Source of the DNA: Lepas anatifera
Taxonomy: Eukaryota; Arthropoda; Thecostraca; Lepadidae
Assembly (NCBI GenBank): GCA_034440635.1
Contig: JAOTON010001276.1
Location: 531,001-595,000, forward strand
Reading direction: 5' to 3'
DNA: 64,000 bases
This document shows, piece after piece, positions 11,221 through 21,205 of the stretch. The first letter of the stretch is position 1. Every line of letters begins with the position of its first letter. The position numbers were made by a program, and so were the translations under genes. The notes beneath the pieces were generated by a model, which was not told the DNA's origin, searched no databases, and worked only from the letters and a program-made list of their open reading frames with translations.

Positions 11221-12638
11221 CCTAAAGGGAATGTGGCTCCTTTATAACGTAATTTTAAGTGAGGTAGCCAAGTTGTAAAGCATGCCGGAAAACCCGGTAC
11301 TCATTATATCACATGTATTGTAACTAAAAATGTCCGCAGAGAAAAGCTAAAAACCTACCTGAAATGTACCCAAGCGGCCGGCCCAAGGCCTTTAAAATGA
11401 ATGTGGCACCTTCATAACGTGATTTTAACTGGCATAGCCAAGTTGTAAAGCAAGTCGGAAAACCCGGTACTCCATATTTCATTTGTCTTGGAACTCGATA
11501 TTTCCGTAGAAAAAACCTAAAACCTACCTGACACCAACCCCCTCATCAGCCCGTCGCCGGGCGGCCATTGTTGTAAGCTGCTGGTGTGACGACATATGCT
11601 GACGTCACGATGAGCATCAGCCAATCGAAGCCTATGAAGCGTTTCAAGCATGGTAGTGGTTGCCAGATCGTGACATCATCCACAGGCTGATATTTATTTC
11701 TTTTTCTAGAGGAGCATTTCAAAAATCAAAATATTGAGTTTATTGTACATTTTTCAGAGAAATCATGAATGGTTTCATTACTTTCGGCTAAAAGTACACC
11801 TAATTGTACTAAATTCCAGGATTCGACCAAGGTGCCACATTCCCTTTAAATGTTAAATGGGCCGGCCACAGTTGCCAGTTGTTGGCATGACGACATTATG
11901 ACGTCACGGTGAGTAGTCCGCCAATTGAAGCCCTTGAAGCCTTATTGAATATGGCAGAAGTTGCCAGATCATGACGTCATCCACAGGCAGAGGTTTGTTG
12001 TTTCCCTCCAGGAGCAGGTTAGAAAATAAAAACATTGAGTTTGTTGTACATTTTTCAAAGAAATCTTGGAGCTTTTTTTTGATTTTTTACTAAAAATACC
12101 TCTAATTACACTAAACTCTGGGATTCGCCCAAGGTTCACATTCCCTTTAATGAAACGTCAAAACAGTGTTAAACTGTCCTTAAAGGGAATATGCCACCTT
12201 GGTCGAAACCTGGAAATTTGTGTAATTAGGCGTACTTTTGGCCGAAAATAATGAAACCACTGATTATTTCTGTAAAAAAATGTACAATAACCTCAAGATT
12301 TTGATTTTTAAAATGCTGCTCTAGGAAAATAAATAAATATCCCCCTGTGGATGATGCCATGATCCGGTAACCACTACCATACTCGAAACGCTTCAAGGGC
12401 TTCGATTGGCTGATGCTCATCGTGACGTCAGCATATGTTGTCACACCAGCAGCTCACAACAATGCCCGCCTGGCGAGAAATACATGAGAGGTACATTTCT
12501 GGTAGGTTTTAGCTTTTTTCTACGGAAATACCGAGTTCCAAGACAAATGATATATAGAGTACCGGGTTTTCCGACTTGCTTTACAACTTGGCTATCTCAG
12601 TTAAAATCACGTTATAAAGGTGCCACATTTCCTTTATT
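11221..12638. mobile_element. Cluster of 460-bp MITEs (direct and inverted copies)
   Basis: A family with inverted ends TTAAAGGGAATGTGGCACC occurs four times. These are a left-end fragment (11221-11389), a full + copy (11390-11849), a right-part copy (11850-12150) and a full inverted copy (12178-12638). The shared interior contains 'catatgctgacgtcacgatgagcat', 'gtggatgatgcc' and 'ttgtacattttt'. The two full copies can pair as a hairpin with about 330 bp of loop. A further left-end piece lies at 37915-38060. No coding capacity; the superfamily is not identified. Confidence 0.85.
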
Positions 12639-13199
12639 ACACTGGTCAACAAAATTTAACTTTTGCCGTGGATCCAACATAAAATAGTCCGTTTCTAGGG
12701 TAATTTGTGGGGCTGAACACGAATCTGGCAGCAAAAATGCGGATCAGATCAGAATTTTGAGATCCAGTATGTCTGTCTGTCGTCTTTGTGCAAGCCTTCT
12801 TGGCATCAGTGACATTGACAGTGCAAAACCCAAGAGGTCTAGGAAAATAAACGTTTAGGTGTTTGTGGAGGCTAGGGTTTTCTACCTTAGACCCGATTTT
12901 CATAGACCTACGTCAATATATTCAAGGTAAAATGAGGCCATATAGGTCAAATTATGTATGTGCAGGGTAGCCATTGGGAAATCCCGTGATTATGCGATGA
13001 GAAGCCGGATATGGAGAGAAAGTGGCCTAAAGTAACAGAGGAAAGGTCTGAGGCAATGTTCTCTGAAACTTTTAGGCCAAGGTCGTTCAAAGCCATTAAC
13101 CTTTGACGTCAAAATATTACATTTTTCCTATAACATTTACTGCAACTAGCACTTTGGCAACCGTCGGGCGGAAAATAAGGTTTGACCTTGAATCATGAC
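12639..13199. other. Non-coding flank of the gypsy element
   Basis: No gene or repeat recognised, apart from a few tgacctt/aaggtca words near 13070-13195. Confidence 0.5.
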
Positions 13200-13385
13200 T
13201 GATGTGTACCGTAGTTTCGGACCGAGTTAGTTCCAGACGCTGGTAGATGGCGCGCGGACTAGGCCGCGAGGAATCGTACGGCGGCGCGGTGTCGGACCGG
13301 TTGTGCCTGAGTGGCTACGGCCAAATACAGACTATTCTTTCCGAAGAAGTATCTTGTATCTAACCACAGAGTGTGGAATAGATCA
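13200..13385 (+). repeat. 5' LTR of gypsy element
   Basis: The 186-bp direct repeat starts TG and ends CA, and is matched by 21020-21205. I count 8 differences over 186 positions (about 4.3%). The flanking pentamers ATGAC (5') and ATGTC (3') differ by one base, an imperfect candidate target duplication. Confidence 0.93.
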
Positions 13386-13386
13386 C

Positions 13387-13404
13387 TGGCGTTCAGGATG
13401 AGAT
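13387..13404 (+). promoter_or_regulatory. Candidate primer binding site
   Basis: TGGCGTTCAGGATGAG starts one base after the 5' LTR. Beginning with TGG, complementary to the CCA end of a tRNA, is the expected form. The matching tRNA is not identified. Confidence 0.5.
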
Positions 13405-13477
13405 TTGGGCATTGATCCGTCTACCCAAATTCTCGGTTGCATTATTTTTCGCTCAGTTGGAGTGCAAGTTTTGCAAG

Positions 13478-13612
13478 ATGGCGACAGGCCTGCTGGGAAC
13501 AATAGGGGAGTTTGCACCCGGTGCTGATTTTGGTGAGTACGTGGAGCGTTTCGAGCAGTTTGCTCTGGCAAACAATATCACCACCGCTGCCAGGAGGAAA
13601 GCCGTTTTTTAA
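13478..13612 (+). pseudogene. Gypsy Gag, N-terminal piece
   Basis: This starts at ATG 13478 (MATGLLGTIGEF) and continues into a Gag-like segment (YVERFEQFALANN, a typical Ty3/gypsy N-terminal Gag signature). It stops at TAA inside a run of T residues. The Gag reading continues at once in the -1 frame at 13613. The break is best explained by loss of one T in the homopolymer; programmed slippage at this early point would be unusual. Gag would form the particle that packages element RNA. Confidence 0.8.
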
Positions 13613-15385
13613 GCGTGGCTGGTGGAAATGTGTACAAACTGCTACGAAGCCTGTGTGCGCCAGTGCTTCCCGCGGACAAAACGTTCGAGGAGCTGATCAC
13701 CCTCGCCAAAGATCATTATGCACCGAAGCCAACAGTGATCGTGTCGAGGTTTAAATTCGAGCGTGAGTTCCAGCAGGAAGGCCAGTCGGCTGGGGCATTC
13801 CTCGCCGAGCTGAAACGTTTGGCAACAGACTGCAATTTCGGTGAATATTTAGACGAGCGTCTGCGAGACCGATTTGTCTCGGGCTCGCTCGCTGGTCCTA
13901 TCCAGAGACGGCTTCTACAGGAAGGTGACAACCTGACCCTGGAATCGGCGTACAAGATCGCACAAGCATTGGAAACTGCATCGGCAGACTTCAAAACGAT
14001 TTCGTCTGGTGCTGTTGGAGCGCCTGCCGTGCATCGCGTCGATCGCCAAAATAATCGTCCGCCAAGTTCGCGTCTGCAGTGGCAACGTGGTGGCGGGAAC
14101 GGCAGCCATGCGCGCGAAAATTATCAGCGTGGAACTCAGCGTAGATCGCAGCTGTCACGTCAGCTGACGCCACGGGCACCGCCAGGGACGGCGCAGGGTG
14201 GGGATAAACCTTGTGTGCGGTGTGGAAGGTCTGACCACATCCCACCAAACTGTCCATTCAAGTTGTACAAGTGCCACAAGTGCCAGAAGGTTGGACACCT
14301 CAAGAACGTTTGTATGAGTGTTCATCACGTCCATGATGAGACTGCTGCTGCCGTCAAGACGGATCAGCTAGCGGAAGGCACAGCCGTCCCAAGCGACAAC
14401 GGATACATGATGTATAATGTTCGTGGCACACCCCGAACGCCGCCTATCAAGGAATCGCTCCTTGTGAATGGCAAAACGATCGAGTTTGAGGTCGAAACAG
14501 GCGCCAGCCAAACCATTGTCAGTACGCAGACATGGCAACGCCTCTTGGGTGGAAAACCTGTGTCCCCGGTGCCAGAAACGTTGCATACCTACACTGGTGA
14601 GCCAGTGCCAGTGCAAGGACGGTTGATGGTACAAGTACAGTACGAGAAGCAGACTCTGTATCTGCCCCTCATCGTGGCCCAGGGTACGGGACCGTCCCTC
14701 CTCGACCGTGATTGGCTCAGTCAGATACGTCTGAACTGGCCATCGCTGTTCCAGCCACAGTCAGGTGCGCCGCTAGCTGACCTGCGCACGAAGTATGGAG
14801 AACTGTTCGGGGACGATACAGGCTGCTGCAAGGAACAGGTCAGCCTGGACATTGACCCGTCGGTGCCGCCGCGTTTCTACAAGCCGCGCCCGGTGCCCTT
14901 GCCTCTGCTGCCGCTAGTGAATGCAGAGCTGGACCGCCAAATCGCGCGAGGCATCCTGCGGCGTGTGAAGACATCACAATGGGCTGCGCCCGTTGTAACC
15001 GTGTTGAAGGCAGACAAAAAGTCGATTCGTCTGTGCGGTAGTTACGACCTAACCGTGAATCGTGCTTCTCGCGTGGAGCAATACCCACTGCCACGCATCG
15101 ACCAACTTCTGACCACGCTCGCCGGAGGACAAAAGTTCACCCGTCTGGACCTCAGGGAGGCTTACCTGTTGGTCCCGTTGGATGAAGCAAGTCAGCAGTA
15201 CACGGTGATCAATACACACCGTGGGCTCTTTGCTGCCACACGTCTCGTGTACGGCATCTCCTCAGGGCTGGCTGCTTGCCAGAGGATGATGGAGAACCTG
15301 TTGGCTGGGCTGCCACACGTCTCCGTGTTCCTTGACGACGTGTGCATCACGGGCAGGACGGATGCAGAGCACCGGCAGGCAAAAC
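13613..15385 (+). pseudogene. Gypsy Gag-protease-RT (decayed)
   Basis: This frame holds the rest of Gag (LLRSLCAP, then FKFEREFQQEG and FLAELKRLATDC). Two zinc knuckles follow (CVRCGRSDHIPPNC and CHKCQKVGHLKNVC), then a retropepsin region with ETGASQTIV, where the family normally has DTG/DSG. Reverse transcriptase comes next (LDREWL-like LLDRDWL, FTRLDLREAYLLVPL, VFLDDVCITG with the catalytic DD). The frame is lost near 15380 by a short indel just after the RT active site. The Gag-Pol fusion in one frame and the two knuckles suggest a Mag-like gypsy lineage, which is tentative. The element cannot make a complete polyprotein. Confidence 0.9.
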
Positions 15386-16103
15386 GTAGAGGCCGTTCTG
15401 CATCGCCTCTCCAAGGCTGGACTCAGACTGAATCCGCTTAAGTGCGAGTGGATGGTGCCAAAGGTAGAGTACCTAGGCTACGTCATCGACTGTGATGGAA
15501 TCCACACCAACAAGGACAAGGTGCGCGCAGTGCTGGACGCACCACAGCCCTCTGATGTCAAGCAGCTGAAGTCTTACCTGGGGCTGCTGATGTACTACAG
15601 TCGGTTCCTAAGCGATCTCGCCACCGTGGCCAGACCGCTCTACCTCCTGCTGAAGGCCGACCAGCCGTGGAAATGGGGACCAGATCAGGAGGCAGCATTT
15701 GCTGCCACTAAACAGCTGCTGGTGCAGGCACCGTGCCTGGCGCACTATGACGTGACGGCCCCTCTCGTGCTGTCTGTGGACGCGAGCCCATATGGCTTGG
15801 GCGCTGTGCTTTCTCTCATGGATTCGTCAGGTACTGAGAGGCCAGTGGGGTTCGCGTCTCGCACCTTATCGTCAGTGGAGACCAACTACAGTCAGCTGGA
15901 TAAGGAAGGATTAGCCGTTGTATTCGGTGTCAGCAAGTTTCATCAGTTCGTGTGTGGTCGAAGCTTCGTGATTAAAACTGACCATAAGCCGTTACTGGGG
16001 CTCCTGAGTGCTGACAAGCCTCTGCCAGTAATGGTGTCGCCCCGTGTAGCGAGGTGGCGACTTGCCCTCCAGGCTTATCAGTATAAGCTGGAATACTCAC
16101 CTG
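15386..16103 (+). pseudogene. Gypsy RT thumb and RNase H
   Basis: This is the continuation of Pol in a shifted frame. It starts with NVEAVLHRLSKAGLRLN (RT thumb), then KCEWMVPKVEYLGYVI and YYSRFLSDLATVARPL. RNase H follows (LVLSVDASPYGLGAVL, QLDKEGLAVVFGVSKFHQF, IKTDHKPLLGLL), carrying the expected acidic residues. The frame is interrupted at 16104 by a SINE that splits the codons of LEYSP. Confidence 0.9.
16088..16103. repeat. SINE target-site duplication, left copy
   Basis: CTGGAATACTCACCTG, repeated exactly at 16290-16305 (16 bp). It marks insertion of the SINE into the gypsy RNase H-integrase linker. Confidence 0.95.
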
Positions 16104-16289
16104 GGGGCGCGGTAGTGGAGTGGTCAGCATAGCTGTCTGCCACGCAGCTGACCCGGGTTCAAGGCCCGGCGGCTTCCCTGAACAAGGAGCAAGCTGGCTC
16201 CCGAGAAACCCTTCCAACAGGGAAAGAGTTGGCGACGCCATATGACCCTGGCAGTTGGTGCGTCGATAAGCCCCAAAAAAAAATTATTA
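16104..16289 (+). mobile_element. tRNA-derived SINE inserted in gypsy pol
   Basis: The 186-bp insert lies between perfect 16-bp target duplications. Its head is tRNA-like: A box TAGTGGAGTGG near 16112 and perfect B box GGTTCAAGGCC near 16158, at normal tRNA spacing. A tRNA-unrelated body follows, and a short A-rich tail (nine A, then ttatta). It has no coding capacity. Its head differs from the SINE at 3583, so it is probably a separate family. Confidence 0.92.
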
Positions 16290-17745
16290 CTGGAATACTC
16301 ACCTGCCAACCGACAGGCAAACAGTGACGGACTCAGTCGGCTGCCACTGCCGGACTGCCCCGTCCACGTTCCAGTGCCGGGAGACACTGTCCTGCTTCTT
16401 GAGTCAGTGGACAGGCTGGTGAGGCTGGATCAGATTCGGCAACAGACCCGTCGAGACCCGGTCTTGGCGCGCGTCTTTAACTGCGTGATGAGTGGGAGCT
16501 GGCCTGACCCTGCAGCGCCAGACTCGGCCCCGCTGAAGCCGTTCTATCAACGGCGGTTGGAGCTCAGCGCAGTGGACGGTATTCTGCTGTGGGGCTGCCG
16601 CATCGTGGTTCCGGCGTCGCTCCAGGAGCAATTACTCAACCTGTTGCACCAGGGCCACCCTGGCATTGTAGCGATGAAGTCCAAGGCCCGTTCTCAGGTC
16701 TGGTGGAGCGGCCTCGACCAAGCCATCGGGTCAGCAGTGCGGTGCTGTCCGCAGTGCCAGCTGACACGACCGCAGGCACCGGCCGTGCCTGAGCGACCCT
16801 GTCCGTACCCAGACGCTCCCTTTGATCGCCTTCACATCGACTACGCTGGCCCGGTTGAAGGCCAGATGATTCTCGTCATCGTAGACAGCTACTCCAAGTG
16901 GATATCGGCACACATCACCCGTTCTACAGGAGCGGCAGTAACCGTTGAGAAACTACGCATAACGTTCGCGGAGCATGGTGTGCCCCGTACCGTGGTGAGT
17001 GATAATGCCACGGCATTTACGAGTGAGGAAATGCGTCCGTTTTTCCTGGCCAATGGTGTGCAGCATGTGTTCTCGCCTCCTTTGCACCCGAAGTCTAATG
17101 GTCAGGGAGAGGCTGGTGTTAAAGTGATCAAAAGTGGTCTCGCGAAACAGCGTGGTGGCACACTGCAAACCCGTCTCAGCCGCGTGCTGTTTCACTATCG
17201 TACGACATCGTATTCCACAACTGGTGTAACCCCAGCTGAGTTGTTGTACGGCAGACAGCTTGCTACGCATCTGTCTCGCCTCAACCCTGATGCCGCTCTG
17301 CGTGACCGTGTTCGTCACAGGCAAGAGCGTCAAACTGAGGCAAACAATCAGCACGCGACACCTCGTGTTTTCCATCGTGGTGATTCTGTGTATGTCACGG
17401 CTATCGAAAGCCGTGGCTGTCTCCCCCGCGGTCGTCCTCACGGCCGACGTGCATCACTGTGTCGTGCAGTTGCCGGACGGTCGCACTTTCCGCCGTCATC
17501 GTGATCACCTGCGCGCTCGTGATGTTGCTGGCTCTCGACTGGAGGCCCACGGGAGTGACCTTCCACCGTCTTCGGTATCATGTGTTGCTCCGTCGCCACC
17601 TGCGAGTTTCACTCCAGAGCCGTCAGTTCCAGAGATTGGTGAATCTGCATTGTCACCTGTTGTACAACTGCCATCTGAGCTATTTGCGTCTGATCCGTCA
17701 GTTCAGGATTTAAGGCAGTCCCTGTCTGAACCCGCAGTTGATTGA
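16290..17745 (+). pseudogene. Gypsy integrase and Pol C-terminus
   Basis: After the SINE the Pol frame resumes (NRQANSDGLSRLPL). The integrase N-terminal HHCC motif is visible (HQGHPGIVAMKSKAR, then CCPQC). The DDE core is present: HIDYAGP, VSDNATAFTS, and NGQGEAGVKVIK for the glutamate. The GPY/F-like tail (VQLPDGRTFRRHRDHLR) is in another frame after an indel near 17405-17415. A proline/serine-rich extension then ends at TGA 17745 at the edge of the inserted LINE C. Integrase joins element cDNA into host DNA; here it is broken. Confidence 0.88.
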
Positions 17746-20700
17746 TTGATTATTGGGTTTTAGGGGCGCGCCAACCTGCGAGGTCATATAGCGCCCATAA
17801 CACTTCTCTGCAGTCAAAGCTTATAAATTTGTCTGTCTTTAGGGGAAAGTAAATTCTCGTCTACAGTGAACTAATATTTACATTAAAGAGTGATTCTTTC
17901 ACATCGTAGTTATGATTCTCACTGCACGGATGCATGGTCACAGATTCAAACAGGTTTACCGCGCCGGCAGGCGCTCGGCGCGGGGCGCCGGGGCATCACT
18001 TCCGGCGCCCACCCCGCGCCAACGGACCCAGGGGCCCGGGGGCGCGGGGCAGCCTAGACGCCGGACCCAAGCCCGACGTCTAACGGAGGCCCTCCCCGTC
18101 GCTCCGAGACTTGAAAGGCCCCGGAGCGAAAGGGAGGACCCGCCAAATCGGCGCCAGGCGCCTATCAGCGCGGTTGACTACCACAACACACGCGTTTAAC
18201 CAGGATCAAATATTATCGTAAAGTCAATGTCTCTAAGATAGGACAGCACCCGTTCAACCATACTGGAGTCACGGCCGATCAATTCTAAAAGTGTGGACTC
18301 CTGCCGGTGCACGCCAAAATGTAAAGACCTGCGTCTAGCATATTCCGGGCATGAGACCAGCACGTGTCGGACCGACAGGGGCGCCGCACATCGCTGACAT
18401 TGTGGTCGAGGTTCGCCGCATAACAAATATCGGTGAGTGGCCAGCGTGTGGCCAGTCCGGAATCGACACAACGCCACCTCCTCACGGCGGTTAGGCCGCA
18501 GCGAGGATGGCCACTCACCGATCTCAGGTTTGATAACTTTCAACTTACTATTTATTATATTATTCCATTGTTCTTGCCATACACTGCGAAGGTGGGTACA
18601 TATATATGGGTACAAATCTCTAGCGGGGATTCGTTGCGCACGCCTGCAGGGCCTACGGGAAGCACGTCGGGCCGCTGCGTCTGCCACTTCATTCAATTGT
18701 ATTCCAACATGACTTGGGATCCAGCAGAGTGTTACATACTTTCCCAGTCTGGCAAGGCGAGTTAAGCGCAGGACAATGTTTAAAACAAGTCCATCACTTG
18801 GGTTGAAACCACTCACAGCTTGAATGCTGCTAAGGCTATCGGTGAAAATAACGTATTTCGTGGCATCACTAACTTCGATAAAGCATAGAGCCTTATCCAA
18901 GGCAGTGAGTTCAGAGGTGAAAACCGATGCAAAAGATGAAAGTGAGAAATTTCTTGTTGCTGTATCCGTAACAAAAGCGCATCCCACTCCAACATCAGTT
19001 TTTGATCCGTCAGTGTAGAAAGACACATGATCTGCATACTGTGCAATGTGTTCGAGCGCCAATTGTTTAAATTCAGTAGGGATAGTATCGGATTTGGTTT
19101 TCCCTGCGAGAGTCATGTCGGTTTTTGGGCAGATAAGTTCCCAAGGAGGGATGTCTGAAAGCTCGCTATGAGTCACAACACTCGGCTGGATACCACTTTC
19201 GGCCGAGAAACGTTGGACGCGTACGCCCAGTGGGATTCCTCTTTGCACGTTCACAAACAGCCGTAGCATGTTCCGCGAAAAAACTGCGTTATATGTTGGG
19301 TGTGACGGAGACTGAGCCAGCTTACAGGCGTAACGCTGCCCGAGCAGGCGCCGTCGCAATGCGAGAGGTGGTTCATTTGCTTCCACCAACAAGCTGGAGC
19401 ACGGTGTTGTCCTAAATGCACCTGTGGCCACTCGGAGTGCACTATGGTGAATCGTATCTAAACAGCGTTTAGCTGATTCCGACGCAGAATCGTATACAAA
19501 ACAGGCGTAATCCATCTTGGAACGAACAAGAGACCGATAGAGAATGAGAAGTGTCTTCCTGTCCGCTCCGTACGATAGACGAGATGCACATTTCAAGGCA
19601 TTCAATGATTTAAAACACTTGTCACGTATATTCCTAATGTGTGCGTTGTATGTCAGCCGTTTATCAAACGTTACTCCGAGAAACTTTGCTGTCGGTTGGA
19701 AAGTGACAGTTTTACCGCGCAACGATACCATAGGTTCCGGACAGGTCCTGCGCCTGCGACAGAAATGAACACCAGCGGTTTTTTCGGTCGAAAAATATAA
19801 TCCATTTTTACTACTCCAGCGTTCCAGATGGTTCACGGCCAGCTGGAGCTGACGGGAAAGTGCCGGCGTTGTTGAAGCCTTTGCCCATACTGCGATGTCG
19901 TCCACGAAAATGGATGCCTGAATGGAAGGTGGGAGTGAATGTGTGACGTCATTTATGGCCAGAGCGAAGAGGCAGATACTAGAGACGCTCCCCTGCGGAA
20001 TGCCTTCTTCTTGATAAAAGGTGTTTGAGTATGTACCACCTACTCTGACACGGAACGTCCTATCAGTCAAAAAATTTTTCATAAAGAACCCCATCTGACC
20101 TCTGATACCACACTTATGCAACTTTAAAAGGATACCATGTCGCCACGCTGTATCATAAGCGGCAATGGCGTCAAAGAAGACGGCTCCCAGCTGACGCCTC
20201 TCTTTAAATGCAATTCGCACTGAGGTGTCAAGTGATACCAAGTGGTCCACCGTACTGCGGCCTCTACGAAACCCACACTGGTTGTTATTGATGATGCCCC
20301 GGCTTTCCAAATACCAAACGAGTCTTACATTCACCATTTTTTCGAACAACTTGCACATGCACGAGGTAAGCGAGATCGGCCTAAAGTGCAAAGGGTCCAA
20401 TCCAGATTTACCAGGTTTAAGGATTGGTATCACTATAGCCTCCCGCCACGCCGGTATAAATTCGCCGGACTCCCACATCATATTGAATGAGGCCAGCAGT
20501 ACCCTGAGTGCGCTCTGCGATAGTGCTTTAAACATATCATTGTGAATTAGATCCGGGCCCTCGGCCACAGGGTGGAGCCCACGAATGGCTGCCGCTAGCT
20601 CATGCAAGGTAAAGGGCTTATTGTATGACAGTGTGCTGGTGGTTCCAAAATGTATACTTTTCTGTTCAGCTAGGGTTTTATATCGCATAAATGAGACATC

Positions 20701-20862
20701 CTCCCTAACTGAACTACAGCGCTGTGCAATCGCATTTCCTATACAGTCGGCTACTTCTGTTGGATTGAATATATTCCTACCACCAATCTGCAGAGTTGGT
20801 AGTGGTGTACCCGCAGTTCGTCGCTCTGGTCGGGTGATAGTCAAACCGCGTCGTTTTCGTTA
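17744..20862 (-). mobile_element. 5'-truncated I-clade LINE (LINE C) nested in gypsy
   Basis: The inserted element runs on the minus strand. Its 3' end (plus coordinate about 17744) has a tail of ATCA-like tetramers preceded by a stem-loop with arms GGGCGC and GCGCCC. That stem-loop is nearly the same as the 3' end of LINE B. The 5' end is lost near 20862, upstream of the RT, so the endonuclease domain is missing. A GC-rich segment (17950-18190) precedes the tail. No clear target duplication is found. It separates gypsy pol from the polypurine tract and 3' LTR. Confidence 0.85.
18196..20844 (-). CDS. LINE C ORF2 remainder: RT + RNase H, 882 codons, intact
   Basis: This is an unbroken frame of 882 codons. 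The frame opens after a TAA and the first codon counted is TTG, so there is no natural start: it is the C-terminal part of ORF2. RT motifs include AYDTAWRHG (near residue 230), GIPQGSVSS (near 284) and FVDDIAVW (313-320). RNase H follows (FYTDGSKTDVGVGC, ELTALDKAL, IFTDSLSS, IPSHVGIQLNEVADAA). A Cys-His tail (CQRCAAPLSVRHVLVSC) is typical of I/R1-type ORF2 proteins. Lack of the apurinic-type endonuclease makes it unable to start insertion. The intact frame suggests a young insertion or one with few hits. Confidence 0.9.
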   Translation of the reverse strand: MTITRPERRTAGTPLPTLQIGGRNIFNPTEVADCIGNAIAQRCSSVREDVSFMRYKTLAEQKSIHFGTTSTLSYNKPFTLHELAAAIRGLHPVAEGPDLIHNDMFKALSQSALRVLLASFNMMWESGEFIPAWREAIVIPILKPGKSGLDPLHFRPISLTSCMCKLFEKMVNVRLVWYLESRGIINNNQCGFRRGRSTVDHLVSLDTSVRIAFKERRQLGAVFFDAIAAYDTAWRHGILLKLHKCGIRGQMGFFMKNFLTDRTFRVRVGGTYSNTFYQEEGIPQGSVSSICLFALAINDVTHSLPPSIQASIFVDDIAVWAKASTTPALSRQLQLAVNHLERWSSKNGLYFSTEKTAGVHFCRRRRTCPEPMVSLRGKTVTFQPTAKFLGVTFDKRLTYNAHIRNIRDKCFKSLNALKCASRLSYGADRKTLLILYRSLVRSKMDYACFVYDSASESAKRCLDTIHHSALRVATGAFRTTPCSSLLVEANEPPLALRRRLLGQRYACKLAQSPSHPTYNAVFSRNMLRLFVNVQRGIPLGVRVQRFSAESGIQPSVVTHSELSDIPPWELICPKTDMTLAGKTKSDTIPTEFKQLALEHIAQYADHVSFYTDGSKTDVGVGCAFVTDTATRNFSLSSFASVFTSELTALDKALCFIEVSDATKYVIFTDSLSSIQAVSGFNPSDGLVLNIVLRLTRLARLGKYVTLCWIPSHVGIQLNEVADAAARRASRRPCRRAQRIPARDLYPYICTHLRSVWQEQWNNIINSKLKVIKPEIGEWPSSLRPNRREEVALCRFRTGHTLATHRYLLCGEPRPQCQRCAAPLSVRHVLVSCPEYARRRSLHFGVHRQESTLLELIGRDSSMVERVLSYLRDIDFTIIFDPG

Positions 20863-21019
20863 AAACCAGCTGAGCATTCATCATATTGGCTCTGTGCCGT
20901 TACTCGCTGTGTCCTGCGTTTCGTTCCGACAGGTTAAGTTTTTTGTTGGGCACTGCGGTTGTTTCTGGCTCGGTTCTTTTTCTCCGTAATCGTGTGTCTC
21001 ACACACTAGGGGGGAGGAA
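20863..21019 (+). other. Gypsy 3' untranslated region
   Basis: The gypsy remainder between LINE C and the 3' LTR. It ends in the purine run AGGGGGGAGGAA (21008-21019), the expected polypurine tract for plus-strand priming. Confidence 0.8.
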
Positions 21020-21205
21020 TGATGTGTACCGTAGTTTCGGATCGAGTTAGTTCCAGACGCTGGTAGATGGCGCGCGGACTAGGCCGCGCGGAGTCGTACG
21101 GCGGCACGGTGTCGGGGCGGTTGTGCTTGAGTGGCTACGGCCAAATACAGACTATTCTTTCCGAAGAAGTTTCTTGTATCTAACCACAGAGTGTGGAATA
21201 GATCA
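21020..21205 (+). repeat. 3' LTR of gypsy element
   Basis: 186 bp, TG...CA, partner of 13200-13385. The eight differences include two adjacent pairs of changes in the GC-rich middle. Confidence 0.93.

Noticed and set aside
13590..13620. Programmed -1 frameshift in gypsy Gag
   Set aside because: The T run is not phased as a slippery heptamer and the site lies about 45 codons into Gag, so a simple deletion in a homopolymer is more likely.
16242..16289. Start of the integrase frame at 16242
   Set aside because: These codons belong to the SINE tail; the gypsy Pol frame truly resumes at the second target duplication (16290).
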